A stretch of DNA of 64,000 bases. Origin: Blastococcus carthaginiensis (GTDB taxonomy: Bacteria > Actinomycetota > Actinomycetes > Mycobacteriales > Geodermatophilaceae). The notes below the pieces were generated by a model. That model did no database searches, was not told the origin of the DNA, and saw only the letters and a program-made list of their open reading frames with translations. This document shows positions 42,810 through 52,081 of this stretch, in pieces (positions within the stretch are counted from its first letter, which is position 1; each line of letters opens with the position of its first letter). The position numbers and the translations under genes are program-made. The stretch is taken from the NCBI RefSeq assembly GCF_030731085.1, contig NZ_JASNFN010000002.1:62001-126000 (forward strand), written 5' to 3'.

Positions 42810-44081
42810 TCAGTGCGCGGCGACCGGGCTGCCGGCTCCTGCCACCGGCCGCAGCAGCCGCACGCCGACGGCCGCCACCAGGGACAGCGCACCGAGCACG
42901 GCGAGAGCGGCACCGAGGCCTCCGAGGGCGCCGGTGAGCGACAGGACGACCAGCGGGCAGACGAACTGGCCGATGAAGAAGACCGACGTCCAGGCACCGG
43001 TGCCGCGGCCGCGCTGCTCGAAGCCCAGCGAACTGAGCGCCCAGGTGAGCAGCGACGGCAGGATCAGCCCGTTGCCGAAGCCGGTGATCACGGCGAACGC
43101 GATCACCGCAGGAACCGTCGAGGAAAGGCCGAGCCCGACGATGCCGACGCCGGAGAGGGCGAAGGCGAGCGGCACCAGGGCCACCGGACCCCGCCTGGCC
43201 AGCCGGCCGAAGAGGATCCCACCGACCGCGGTGCCGAGCGAGGCGATCGCGCTGGCGGCGCCGATGACCGCCGTCGAGACCACGCCGATGCTGTCGAGCT
43301 TGAAGGACAGCTGGACGATCAGCACGTAGAAGACCAGCCCACCGAGCAGGGACACACCCAGCGGCGCGGCGAGCCGGCGCCACGGCAGGGCCGGCAGCTT
43401 CTCGGCACGTGCGGCCGCCTGCGTCCGCGGAACCGGCTGCCAGATCAGCGTGGCGGCCGCGACCGCGAGCGGCAGGCTGACCGCGTACAGCCAGAACGGC
43501 GTCCGCCAGTCCGCCGCGCCCAGCGCGCCGCCGACCCCGAAGAAGATGGTCGCGGCGACGGTCGTGAAGACCACCTGGAGCCCGAAGTACTTCTCCCGCT
43601 GGGAGCCGTGGAAGTAGTCGGCCAGCAGGGTCGTGCAGCAGGTCATGATCGCCGCTTCGGTGAGACCGAGGAGCACGCGGCTGGCGACGACGAGCTCCAG
43701 CGAGGGCAGCCAGAGCGGCGCCGTCCCGACGATGGCGTAGACGACCAGCGAGCTGACGAGCAGCCGCTTGCGGCCGACCCGGTCGACGATCCGGCCGGCG
43801 ACCATGGCCGTGAGGCCGATGACCAGCGCCGGCGCGGTCAGCACGATCGGCGCCAGCGCCTCGACCCCGGGGGTGTCGGCGAAGGCGTCCTGGATGCGGG
43901 GCAGCACGGGGGCGAGCAGCACGGCACCCAGGACGGCCAGGCAGCTGGACAGCAGCAGGACCAGCGCCTGCGCGCGGCCGGCCGGGCGGCCGGTGGCGGG
44001 GTCGACGGCGACCTCACCGGCGAGCGGCTCCTCGGCCGGCCGTTCAGGGCTCAGGACGTTCTCCGACACGGGCGTCTCCAT
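42810..44081 (-). CDS. MFS transporter, probably uptake of an organic acid
   Basis: A 423-residue major-facilitator protein with 12 predicted helices. The loop 2-3 motif appears as GRIVDRVGRKRLLVSS (about residues 95-110) and a related repeat, GRLARRG, lies between helices 8 and 9. The N-terminal about 30 residues are polar. It lies downstream of the LysR gene in the same orientation, next to the ring-degradation operon, so import of the aromatic substrate is the likeliest role; export of a toxic intermediate is possible. A strong hairpin follows it. Confidence 0.85.
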   Translation of the reverse strand: METPVSENVLSPERPAEEPLAGEVAVDPATGRPAGRAQALVLLLSSCLAVLGAVLLAPVLPRIQDAFADTPGVEALAPIVLTAPALVIGLTAMVAGRIVDRVGRKRLLVSSLVVYAIVGTAPLWLPSLELVVASRVLLGLTEAAIMTCCTTLLADYFHGSQREKYFGLQVVFTTVAATIFFGVGGALGAADWRTPFWLYAVSLPLAVAAATLIWQPVPRTQAAARAEKLPALPWRRLAAPLGVSLLGGLVFYVLIVQLSFKLDSIGVVSTAVIGAASAIASLGTAVGGILFGRLARRGPVALVPLAFALSGVGIVGLGLSSTVPAVIAFAVITGFGNGLILPSLLTWALSSLGFEQRGRGTGAWTSVFFIGQFVCPLVVLSLTGALGGLGAALAVLGALSLVAAVGVRLLRPVAGAGSPVAAH

Positions 44082-44154
44082 CGACGGGCGTGCCGGTCCG
44101 GGTGACCGGCATCACTGGCGGTGAAGTGTCAGCACGCCGGGCCCCGAGCGGAAA

Positions 44155-45114
44155 TCACTTCTCGTGCTGACCGGCATCAGCCTGATCGATACCGGTCGAC
44201 CACCCTCCCGCCGCCAGGTCGGCTGCCCGGACGACAAGGTCCCGGAGGTAGACGTGCTCGGGGTCGTCGTCGAAGACGGGGTGCCACCACATCGACTCGA
44301 TGAGCGGGCCGGCGTCGAAGGGGCAGGGCAGCGCCCGGATGCCGATGTCGAGCGGCAGCAGGTCGACCAGCCTGCGCTGCAGCAGCGCGATCCGGTCGGT
44401 GCCGGCGATCAGCGCCGGCACGGTCAGGAAGTTCTCGACGACGACCTGGACCTGCGGCTCGATCCCCAGCATGCGCATCTGCCGCGCGGCCGGCGTCGAC
44501 GCCGTCGGCCCGTGGTAGGTGGCCACCCACGGGAGGGTCTCCAGGTCCTGCACGGTCAGGCCCACGTCCGCGACGGGGTTGTCGGCGGCCACCACGCAGA
44601 CCCACTGGTCGCGGTACAGGTCCCGGCGGGACAGATCGGTGAGGAAGCCGGGCGGGAGGAGGATGAGGTCCGCGGACAGCAGGGCCTGCTCGGCCCGGTC
44701 CACGACCGCCGGGGAGTGCGTGCTGAGCCGCAGCCGGGTGTGCGGCGCCTCCTCGGCCAGCAGCCGGGCCACGGTGTCGCCGAGCACCGCGACGACGTAG
44801 TCGCTGACCAGCAGGGTGAACTCCCGGGTCGAGGACGCCGGGTCGAACTCCGGCTGGGCCGAGAACACCCGCTCGACACCCGACAGGGCGATCCGCGCCA
44901 GCTCCCTGAGCTGCACCGCGAGCGGCGTCAGCCGGTACTCGTTGCCGACGCGGGTGAGCAGCTCGTCGTCGAAGTGGCGGCGGAGGCGGGCCAGGGAGGC
45001 CGAGAGGGCCGGCTGGCTCAGCCCCATCTGGGCTGCGGCCCGCGTGACGCTGCGCTGCTGGAGCAACGCGTCGAGCGAGACGAGCAGGTTGAGGTCCAGG
45101 CTCGCCAGGTTCAC
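44155..45114 (-). CDS. LysR-family transcriptional regulator
   Basis: A 319-residue LysR regulator. N-terminal winged helix: LDLNLLVSLDALLQQRSVTRAAAQMGLSQ (about residues 5-33), then PALSASLARLRRHF; the effector domain (about residues 92-295) resembles NodD/LinR-like members. The GTG at 45114 begins eight residues before the helix; a longer start at 45150 would overlap the operator. It is divergent from the catabolic operon at 45201 and probably activates it when a pathway intermediate binds. Confidence 0.9.
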   Translation of the reverse strand: MNLASLDLNLLVSLDALLQQRSVTRAAAQMGLSQPALSASLARLRRHFDDELLTRVGNEYRLTPLAVQLRELARIALSGVERVFSAQPEFDPASSTREFTLLVSDYVVAVLGDTVARLLAEEAPHTRLRLSTHSPAVVDRAEQALLSADLILLPPGFLTDLSRRDLYRDQWVCVVAADNPVADVGLTVQDLETLPWVATYHGPTASTPAARQMRMLGIEPQVQVVVENFLTVPALIAGTDRIALLQRRLVDLLPLDIGIRALPCPFDAGPLIESMWWHPVFDDDPEHVYLRDLVVRAADLAAGGWSTGIDQADAGQHEK

Positions 45115-45136
45115 GCCGGCCACGCTATCGACGGCG

Positions 45137-45153
45137 CTGATGCATGTCATCAG
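45137..45153. promoter_or_regulatory. LysR-type operator between lysR and the catabolic operon
   Basis: A perfect interrupted palindrome CTGATG-CATGT-CATCAG lies in the 86-bp gap between the divergent starts (45114 and 45201). LysR proteins bind such dyads with a T at one end and an A at the other. The site is close to the regulator start, as usual for autoregulation. Confidence 0.62.
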
Positions 45154-45200
45154 ACATCTCGTCTTCCCTCACCCGTGTGGGCTGCGCCACCGTCAGGACC

Positions 45201-46199
45201 GTGCAGCCGAACTCCGACAGCCTCGACCGCAGCGACCCCGAGGGCGCCATCGCCGCGGCCGCGAAGCGCTGCTCGAACTGGGGCCGGTGGGGCGCCGACG
45301 ACGTCCTGGGCACGCTGAACTTCCTCACCGAGGACAAGCGCGTCGAGGGCGCATCCCTGGTCCGCCGGGGTGCGAGCTTCTCGCTGTCGCAGCCCTTCGA
45401 CACCGACGGCCCGCAGAAGGGCTGGCGGCGCCGGACCAACCCCGTGCACACGATGACCGACACCGGCACCGACGCCGAGCGCGGCGTGCAGGGCTTCCCG
45501 CACGGCATCGGCGGCGCCGACGACGTCATCTCGATGCCCCTGCAGTGCTCCACCCAGTGGGACGGCCTGGGGCACATCTTCGACCACGGCTTCGCCTGGA
45601 ACGGCCGTCGCGCCGGCGACGTCGTCACCAGCCTCGGCGACTCGGTGACCGGCATCGAGACCACCGCTGCGCTGATCGCCGGCCGCGGCGTGCTGCTCGA
45701 CGTCGGCCGCACGATCGGTACCGACGGCGAGCTGCCAGACGGCTTCGCCATCACCGCCGAGCACCTCGAGGCCACCATCGCTGCGCAGGGCGGGTCGTCC
45801 CGCGTCGGCCGGGGCGACCTGCTCCTGGTGCGCACCGGGCGGCTGACCCGGGCCCGGCGGGACATCGCCGAGGGACGCGGCTGGGGGGACTACGCCGGCG
45901 GCGCCGCGCCCGGCCTGTCGTTCACCACCGCCGACTGGTTGCACGGCAGCGAGATCGCCGGCATCGCCACCGACACCTGGGGCTTCGAGGTCCGGCCCAT
46001 CGAGTTCGACGTCGCCTTCCAGCCGCTGCACCAGGTCGCGATCCCCAACATGGGCCTGTTCATCGGCGAGATGTGGGACCTCGACGCGCTCGCCACCGAC
46101 TGCGCCGAGGACGGCCGGTACGACTTCTGGCTCACCGCGGCCCCTTTGCGCGTGACCGGCGCCGTCGGCGCCCCGGTCAACCCGATCGCCGTCAAGTAG
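45201..46199 (+). CDS. Cyclase-family metal hydrolase
   Basis: A 332-residue protein of the cyclase family (kynurenine formamidase/isatin hydrolase relatives). The metal-binding motif is QWDGLGHIFDHG (about residues 115-126), in which the usual H-x3-D-x3-H appears as Q-W-D-x3-H. It probably opens a lactam, lactone or amide. The GTG at 45201 is close to the conserved LDRSDPEGA block. An ATG at 45144 would overlap the operator. First gene of a six-gene operon; ends with TAG. Confidence 0.83.
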   Translation: MQPNSDSLDRSDPEGAIAAAAKRCSNWGRWGADDVLGTLNFLTEDKRVEGASLVRRGASFSLSQPFDTDGPQKGWRRRTNPVHTMTDTGTDAERGVQGFPHGIGGADDVISMPLQCSTQWDGLGHIFDHGFAWNGRRAGDVVTSLGDSVTGIETTAALIAGRGVLLDVGRTIGTDGELPDGFAITAEHLEATIAAQGGSSRVGRGDLLLVRTGRLTRARRDIAEGRGWGDYAGGAAPGLSFTTADWLHGSEIAGIATDTWGFEVRPIEFDVAFQPLHQVAIPNMGLFIGEMWDLDALATDCAEDGRYDFWLTAAPLRVTGAVGAPVNPIAVK

Positions 46200-46217
46200 A
46201 CCGACGTAGGAGACCAC

Positions 46218-47348
46218 ATGCCTGCCGTGAACAACGTCCTCGTCGTCGGAGCCGGGTTGGCCGGCGCCGCGACCGCGATCCACCTGGCGGAGGCCGGTGT
46301 CGCCGTGGACCTCCTCGAGATCAAGCCGGACATCGCCACGATCGGCTCCGGGATCACGCTCCAGGGCAACGCCCTGCGCGAGCTGCGCTCCCTCGGCGTG
46401 TGGGACCAGGTGCAGGCCGCCGGCTACGCCTTCGACGTCACCGGCATCCGTGCCCCGGACCCGCACGGCACGGTGGTCGCCGAGATCCCCGACGCCAGGA
46501 CCGGGGGCCCGGACCTGCCCGCCGCCATGGGCATGCCCCGGCCCGAGCTGGCCCGCATCCTGTGCGAGCGGGCCACCGAGGTCGGCGTGAAGCTGCGGTA
46601 CGGCACGACCCACACCGGGCTGGCCCAGGACGAGGCCGGCGTCGACGTCTCCTTCGCCGACCACTCGACCGGTCGGTACGACCTCGTCGTGGGCGCGGAC
46701 GGGGTCCGTTCCTGGACCCGCCGCGCGCTCGGCGTCAACCTGGAGACGAAGTCGGTCGGCATGGGGATCTGGCGCGCCTTCGGGCCGCGCCCGGCCAGCG
46801 TGACCCGGACCGATCTCTACTACGGCGGTCCGTCCTACATCGCCGGCTACTGCCCCACCGGCGACGAAACCCTCTACGCCTACATCGTCGAGGACGCCCA
46901 GGACCGCAGCGCCCTCTCCCCCGACGAGCAGCTGGCCACCATGAAGCAGCTCTCGGAGGCCTACCACGGGCCCTGGGACGAGATCCGCGAGACGCTGACC
47001 GACCCGTCCCGGCTGAACTACACCTGGTTCGAGACCCACGTCCTCGACGAGCCGTGGAACCGCGGGCGGGTCGTCCTGATCGGCGACGCCGCGCACACCT
47101 GCCCGCCCACCATCGCGCAGGGCGGCGCCATGGCCCTGGAGGACGCCGTCGTCCTCGCCGAGCTGCTGGTCGAGCGCGACGTGCTGGACCAGGACCTCTG
47201 GGACGCCTTCATGGCCCGCCGCTTCGGACGCGCGAAGACGGTGGTCGAGGCGTCCGACCAGCTCGCCCAGTGGCAGCTCGACCACGTGCAGGGCGACATC
47301 CCGTCGCTGATGCGCTCGATCGCCATGCTCACCAGCCAGCCCGCGTAG
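46218..47348 (+). CDS. Group A FAD-dependent monooxygenase (aromatic hydroxylase)
   Basis: A 376-residue flavoprotein hydroxylase. The FAD Rossmann loop is VVGAGLAGAATAIHLAEAG (about residues 7-25), the DG motif is LVVGADGVRSWTRR (about residues 157-170), and the second FAD contact is VVLIGDAAHTCPPTIAQGG (about residues 286-304). It uses NAD(P)H and O2 to hydroxylate an activated ring. The ATG at 46218 has GGAG six bases upstream. It follows the cyclase by 18 bp. Confidence 0.9.
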   Translation: MPAVNNVLVVGAGLAGAATAIHLAEAGVAVDLLEIKPDIATIGSGITLQGNALRELRSLGVWDQVQAAGYAFDVTGIRAPDPHGTVVAEIPDARTGGPDLPAAMGMPRPELARILCERATEVGVKLRYGTTHTGLAQDEAGVDVSFADHSTGRYDLVVGADGVRSWTRRALGVNLETKSVGMGIWRAFGPRPASVTRTDLYYGGPSYIAGYCPTGDETLYAYIVEDAQDRSALSPDEQLATMKQLSEAYHGPWDEIRETLTDPSRLNYTWFETHVLDEPWNRGRVVLIGDAAHTCPPTIAQGGAMALEDAVVLAELLVERDVLDQDLWDAFMARRFGRAKTVVEASDQLAQWQLDHVQGDIPSLMRSIAMLTSQPA

Positions 47349-47361
47349 GAAGACCGGATCC

Positions 47362-48300
47362 ATGACCCAGCGCCTGATCACCCACCTGCGGCACGTCGAC
47401 CTGGCCGTGCCCGACTTCGCCACGCAGCTCGACTTCTACTCCGGCATCTGGGGCCTGACGCCCGAGCACACCGACACCGGCCTGGCCTTCCTGGCCGCCG
47501 AGGGGTCCCCGGAGCAGTACATCGTGCGGCTGCGCGAGGCCACCGACAAGCGGATCGACCTGATCTCGTTCGGCGCCGCGAACCGGGCCGACGTCGACAC
47601 CCTGGCCGGTCAGCTCGCCGCGGACGGGGTGCAGCTCGTGCACGAGCCGACCGACCTGCAGACCCCCGGCGGCGGCTACGGCTTCCGGTTCTTCGACAAC
47701 GAGGGCCGCACGATCGAGGTGAGCTCCGACGTCGCGGTGCGGCAGCACCGCGCGATCGAGGAGGGCGAGTCGATCCCCGTCCGCCTCTCCCACGTCGTCC
47801 TCAACTCCACCGACCCCGAGGGCACCGTCGCGTTCTACGACAAGCACCTGAGCTTCTCCCTGTCGGACACGCTCATGCACCCCCGCATGGGCAACATGAT
47901 GTGGTTCCTGCGCACCAACGCCTGGCACCACAGCATGGCCATCGCCCGCGGGCCGCACCCGTCGCTGCACCACGCCTCCTTCGAGATGCGCGGCATCGAC
48001 GAGTACATGCGCGGAACGGGGAGGCTGCTGCGCGCCGGCGTGGAGAAGATCTGGGGCCCGGGCCGGCACCTGGCCGGCAACAACACCTTCAGCTACTTCC
48101 TCGACCCGCACGGCAATACCGTCGAGTACACGACCGAGCTGGAGACCCTCGACGAGGACACCTGGCACCCGCACCTCTACGACATCAGCAACCCCGAGGT
48201 CAGCGACCAGTGGGGCACGGCGAACGCCATGAACGAGTTCGTCGCGCAGAAGTCCTTCAACGACCCCGACAAGGGTCTCTTCGTCGCTCCTCCCGTCTGA
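47362..48300 (+). CDS. Extradiol-type ring-cleavage dioxygenase (two VOC domains)
   Basis: A 312-residue protein with two vicinal-oxygen-chelate domains (about residues 8-130 and 145-270), the type I extradiol dioxygenase architecture. The iron ligands are visible in the second domain: His in RLSHVVLNSTDPEGTVAFY (about residue 147), His in HPSLHHASFEM (about residue 210) and Glu in GNTVEYTTEL (about residue 256). It should cleave a catechol-like (or trihydroxypyridine-like) ring next to the diol with O2. It starts 13 bp after the monooxygenase stop and its TGA overlaps the next ATG. Confidence 0.87.
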   Translation: MTQRLITHLRHVDLAVPDFATQLDFYSGIWGLTPEHTDTGLAFLAAEGSPEQYIVRLREATDKRIDLISFGAANRADVDTLAGQLAADGVQLVHEPTDLQTPGGGYGFRFFDNEGRTIEVSSDVAVRQHRAIEEGESIPVRLSHVVLNSTDPEGTVAFYDKHLSFSLSDTLMHPRMGNMMWFLRTNAWHHSMAIARGPHPSLHHASFEMRGIDEYMRGTGRLLRAGVEKIWGPGRHLAGNNTFSYFLDPHGNTVEYTTELETLDEDTWHPHLYDISNPEVSDQWGTANAMNEFVAQKSFNDPDKGLFVAPPV

Positions 48301-49262
48301 TGCGGTTCGCCACCTGGGAGGCGGAAGGCCGCGTGCAGGCCGGCGTGGTGGAAGCCGCCGGCCTGCACGCCCTTCCCGACGGCCGCAGCATCCTCGACCT
48401 CGTCCGGGCCGGCCTGCCGGCGGCCCTCGAGGCGGGCGCCGCTGCTCTCGACCGCCCCGCCGTGCCGCTGGAGTCGGTCCGCCTGCTGCCGCCGCTGACG
48501 CCCCCGACCGTCCGCGACTTCGTCGCCTTCGAGGAGCACGTCGAGGGGATGGTGCTGCCGAGCGGCGAGACCGTCCCACCCGAGTGGTACCAGGCGCCGA
48601 CGTTCTACTTCACCAACCCGTACGCGCTCATCGGAGCGCACGACGACGTCGCGGTGCCGCCGGGGTCGCAGCGCTTCGACTTCGAGCTCGAGGTCGCGGT
48701 GGTCGTGGGCCGGGACGGCGCCTCGCTGACCCCCGAGACGGCCCGCGAGCACGTGTTCGGGTACACGATCTTCAACGACTGGTCCGCGCGCGACCTGCAG
48801 TTCCGCGAGATGGCCGTCAAGCTCGGGCCGGCCAAGGGCAAGGACTCCGCCACCACCCTCGGCCCGTGGCTGGTCACCGCCGACGAGCTGGAGCCCTACC
48901 GCGACGCCGACGGCTTCCTGGCGCTGGACATGCGGGTGTCGGTCAACGGCGAGCAGCTCGGCCAGGACCTGCTGTCCAACATGGGCTGGCCGTTCGAGGA
49001 GCTGATCTCCTACGCCTCCCGCGGCACGGAGGTGCGCGCGGGCGACGTCCTCGGCTCGGGCACCTGCGGCAACGGCGGCTGCCTGGCCGAGCTGTGGGGG
49101 CGGCACGGCGCCGCCGCTCCCCCGCCGCTGCGGCCCGGCGACGTCGTCGAGATGACCGTCGAGGGCCTCGGCACGATCCGCAACCGCGTCGTCGAGGGCC
49201 TGGACCTGCCACCGGTGGCCCCGGCCCGGCCCCGGTCGCGGGCCCGCATGCGCGCGTCGTGA
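48300..49262 (+). CDS. Fumarylacetoacetate hydrolase-family protein
   Basis: A 320-residue FAH-superfamily protein. The metal site is FDFELEVAVVVGRDG (E-x-E, about residues 121-135) with IFNDWSARDLQ (Asp, about residues 158-168); KGKDSATTLGPWLVT follows. A short N-terminal domain precedes it. It would hydrolyse or isomerise the ring-cleavage product, as for acylpyruvate or hydroxymuconate intermediates. The ATG overlaps the previous stop (TGATG). Confidence 0.88.
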   Translation: MRFATWEAEGRVQAGVVEAAGLHALPDGRSILDLVRAGLPAALEAGAAALDRPAVPLESVRLLPPLTPPTVRDFVAFEEHVEGMVLPSGETVPPEWYQAPTFYFTNPYALIGAHDDVAVPPGSQRFDFELEVAVVVGRDGASLTPETAREHVFGYTIFNDWSARDLQFREMAVKLGPAKGKDSATTLGPWLVTADELEPYRDADGFLALDMRVSVNGEQLGQDLLSNMGWPFEELISYASRGTEVRAGDVLGSGTCGNGGCLAELWGRHGAAAPPPLRPGDVVEMTVEGLGTIRNRVVEGLDLPPVAPARPRSRARMRAS

Positions 49263-49999
49263 GGGTCGCGGGGAAGGTCGTCGTCGTCACCGGCGCCGGG
49301 CAGGGCCAGGGCGCCGCCGAGGCGCGGCTGCTCGCCGCCGAGGGCGCGACGGTGATCGGTTGCGACCTCGGTCCGGAGCCGGTCGAGGAGCTGCCGGGGG
49401 TCGAGTACCGGCAGCTCGACGTCACCGACGCCGCGGCATGGGCAGCCCTGGCCGCCGGCCTCGCCCGGGTGGACGGGTTGGTCGCCAACGCCGGCATCAC
49501 CTGGCGGGCACGGCTGGCCGACCTCGACCCGGCCGACCTCGCCCGGGTGTCGGAGGTCAACGTCACCGGCACGCTCCTGGGTGTCCAGGCGCTCACCCCG
49601 CTGATGACCGCCGGCGGCTCGGTGGTCGTCGTCGGCTCGGTCGCCGCCCTGACCGGTCACTATCCGGTGGCCTACACAGCGTCGAAGTGGGCGCTGCGCG
49701 GGCTGGCCAAGGCCGCGTGCCTGGAGCTCGGCCCGCGCGGCATCCGGGTCAACACCGTGCACCCCGGCTACATCGAGACGCCGATGACCGCCTCGGCGGC
49801 ACCCGCCTTCCGTGCCGCCAACGTCGCCGAGACCCCCCTCGGCCGCACCGGGACCGTCGACGAGGTCGCGCCGCTCGTGCTCTTCCTCGTCAGCGACGAG
49901 TCCACCTTCATCTCCGGTGCGGAGATCCCCGTCGACGGCGGGATGACCGCCCACGGCGGCGTGAAGTCGATCAGCGACGCCGTCCGCACCGCCTCCTGA
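49259..49999 (+). CDS. Short-chain dehydrogenase/reductase
   Basis: A 246-residue classical SDR: TGAGQGQGAAEARLLAAEG (cofactor loop, about residues 10-28), NAGITW, VVGSVAALTG (catalytic Ser), YTASKWALRGLAKA (Y-x3-K) and an IPVDGGMTA end. The GTG at 49259 overlaps the stop of the FAH gene (GTGA). In the operon context it probably oxidises an alcohol or reduces a keto intermediate of the pathway. Confidence 0.9.
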   Translation: MRVAGKVVVVTGAGQGQGAAEARLLAAEGATVIGCDLGPEPVEELPGVEYRQLDVTDAAAWAALAAGLARVDGLVANAGITWRARLADLDPADLARVSEVNVTGTLLGVQALTPLMTAGGSVVVVGSVAALTGHYPVAYTASKWALRGLAKAACLELGPRGIRVNTVHPGYIETPMTASAAPAFRAANVAETPLGRTGTVDEVAPLVLFLVSDESTFISGAEIPVDGGMTAHGGVKSISDAVRTAS

Positions 50000-50020
50000 A
50001 CCACTCCGAGAGGAACGCAC

Positions 50021-51196
50021 GTGTTCGAGTACTTCCCCACCGGCCCCTACACCTGGAACCTCGGTGTCGTCGCGACGCTGAACTCCGGTGGCCTCATCGA
50101 CGAGATGGACCGGGCCTGCCGGCCGATCAAGGACGCCGCGAACGCCGGCGAGGACGCCGGGACACCGGAGTTCCTGCGCGCCTGGCGTGCGCTGACCGAC
50201 CAGCTGGTGGCCCAGGCGGAGGACGCCGAGAAGGCCGGGCACACCCGCACCGCCGGGCAGCTGTGGTTCCGCGCCAGCAACTACCTCGCCCAGGCCGAGC
50301 GGATGCTGGCCCACTCCGACCCCAACCGGGTGCCCACCTACCGACGCATGCTGGAGATCGCGCAGAAGGCGTTCGAGCTGCACAGCCCACGGGTCTCCCG
50401 CGTCGAGATCCCGTACGAGGGCACCACCCTGCCGGCGTACTTCAGCGCCGCTCCGGCCACCGACGACGGCCCGGCTCCGGTGATCGTGCTGGTCAACGGG
50501 CTGGACTCCACCAAGGAGCACATGTACGCCTCCAACCACTGGGAGGAGCTGGCCGCCCGCGGCATCTCCTGCCTGATGCTCGACCAGCCCGGCACCGGCG
50601 AGGCGCTGCGGCTGCAGGGGCTGACCGCGCGGATCGACACCGAGGTCTGGGCGGGTGCGGCGGTGGACTGGCTGGAGCAGCGGGACGACGTCGATGCCGC
50701 CCGGATCGGCATCGTCGGCTGGTCGCTGGGCGGCTACTACGCCCCCCGGGCGGCCGCCTTCGAGAAGCGGCTCGCCCTCTGCGTGGCCTGGGGCGCCAAC
50801 CACGACTGGGGCGCGGTGCAGCGCCGTCGCAAGGAGCGCGAGGGCGAGCGGCCGGTCCCCCACTACTGGGAGCACGTCCTGTGGGTCTGGGGCAAGGACG
50901 GCGACGAGCACCACCTCGACGCGTTCCTCGACTTCGCCGACGCGGTGAACCTGGACGGTGTGGTCGAGCAGATCACCGTGCCGTTCCTCATCGCGCACGG
51001 CGCGAACGACCGGCAGATCCCGCTGGAGATGGCGCACCGCTCCTACGACCAGGCCGTCAACTCCCCCAAGCGCGAGCTGCGGGTCTTCACCCCGCAGGAG
51101 GGCGCCACCGAGCACATCGGTCTCGACCACCTGCCGTACGTCAGCACCTTCATCGCCGACTGGGTGGCCGACACCTTCGCCGAGCTGAAGCGCTGA
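50021..51196 (+). CDS. Alpha/beta hydrolase similar to 2,6-dihydroxypseudooxynicotine hydrolase
   Basis: A 391-residue hydrolase with a helical N-terminal cap (about residues 1-125) and an alpha/beta core. Nucleophile elbow GWSLGGYYAP (Ser about residue 232), an acid in the HGANDRQIP loop and His in TEHIGLDHL (about residue 368). The long cap plus core is the layout of the C-C-bond hydrolase of nicotine breakdown and FrsA/DUF1100-type enzymes. It may cut a carbon-carbon bond of the ring-derived product. The GTG at 50021 has AGGA eight bases upstream. Last gene of the operon. Confidence 0.83.
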   Translation: MFEYFPTGPYTWNLGVVATLNSGGLIDEMDRACRPIKDAANAGEDAGTPEFLRAWRALTDQLVAQAEDAEKAGHTRTAGQLWFRASNYLAQAERMLAHSDPNRVPTYRRMLEIAQKAFELHSPRVSRVEIPYEGTTLPAYFSAAPATDDGPAPVIVLVNGLDSTKEHMYASNHWEELAARGISCLMLDQPGTGEALRLQGLTARIDTEVWAGAAVDWLEQRDDVDAARIGIVGWSLGGYYAPRAAAFEKRLALCVAWGANHDWGAVQRRRKEREGERPVPHYWEHVLWVWGKDGDEHHLDAFLDFADAVNLDGVVEQITVPFLIAHGANDRQIPLEMAHRSYDQAVNSPKRELRVFTPQEGATEHIGLDHLPYVSTFIADWVADTFAELKR

Positions 51197-51298
51197 CCGC
51201 GCCGCTCCTGCGGCGGGTGGTCCCGCTCGGCCGCGTCGTCGTCGACGACGACCACACCGGCGATCCCGACGGCCTGGTCGGCACACCATCCGAGTCGA

Positions 51299-51958
51299 TC
51301 AGCCCGGCGCGTGGGCCAGGAGGTAGCGGACCGCCGTCTCGCCCAGGTGGGCCACGAACGCGTCGTCGTCCAGCGGGGACGGCGTCGCGAAGGCCGGGCC
51401 GTACGCGACGCGGATCATCGTCGCGGCGAACACCGTGCCGAAGCAGGACCGGACCGCGGCCTCCGGTTCCGGGTGCGCGATGGCCTCCCCCGCCCGGAGG
51501 ACCACGGCGGTGAAGCCGTCGCCGAGCTCCCGCGCGTACCGGTCGCCCCGCCGCTGCACCTCCTCGTGCGCCGCGGACAGCAGGACGATCGCCTTCAGGA
51601 ACCGCTGGTGGCGGAGGGAGATGCCGACCATCTCGCCGACCGCGGCACGGACCAGGTCGGCGGGCGCCAGGCCGGCCCACCGGTCCCCGTCGGCGAAGAC
51701 GCCCTGCTCGGCGCGCAACCGGCCGATCCCGTGCTCGTACACGGCCAGGAACAGCGCGTCCTTGCTCGTGGTGCGGGCGTAGATCGCCGTGGGCGCGACG
51801 GCGGCGCGCTCGCAGAGTGCCGCGATCGTGAAGGCCTCGTACCCGGCGTCCTCGAGGATCGCGACCCCCGCGTCGAGCACGCGGTTCCAGGCCTCGCGGC
51901 TGCGCTGCTGCTTGGGCGGGCGCACCTCGAGGTCGGCAGGCAGGACGGCGTCGGTCAC
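51299..51958 (-). CDS. TetR/AcrR-family transcriptional regulator
   Basis: A 219-residue TetR protein. Helix-turn-helix about residues 20-65 (VLDAGVAILEDAGYEAFTI, then CERAAVAPTAIYARTTSKDAL); the remainder is the ligand-binding helical domain. Divergent from the second FAD monooxygenase, with a large perfect operator in the gap covering that gene's promoter. Probably represses the monooxygenase operon until a substrate binds. Confidence 0.9.
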   Translation of the reverse strand: MTDAVLPADLEVRPPKQQRSREAWNRVLDAGVAILEDAGYEAFTIAALCERAAVAPTAIYARTTSKDALFLAVYEHGIGRLRAEQGVFADGDRWAGLAPADLVRAAVGEMVGISLRHQRFLKAIVLLSAAHEEVQRRGDRYARELGDGFTAVVLRAGEAIAHPEPEAAVRSCFGTVFAATMIRVAYGPAFATPSPLDDDAFVAHLGETAVRYLLAHAPG

Positions 51959-51997
51959 GGCGTGATCCTTCCCCCTCCCGGCTCCCCGTGACGCCCC

Positions 51998-52046
51998 TTG
52001 ACAGGAACGTGACGGGCACTACAGTCCCGGACTGACTGTAGTGCCC
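51998..52046 (+). promoter_or_regulatory. Promoter and TetR operator for the second monooxygenase operon
   Basis: TTGACA (51998-52003), 16 bp, TACAGT (52020-52025) form a near-consensus promoter. The -10 lies inside the left arm of a perfect inverted repeat: GGGCACTACAGT (52014-52025), 9-bp spacer, ACTGTAGTGCCC (52035-52046). The 12-bp arms and the position next to a divergent TetR gene make it a very likely repressor site. Confidence 0.75.
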
Positions 52047-52081
52047 ACTACGGTTTCCGCATCCCCCCGTCGAGGTGCCCG

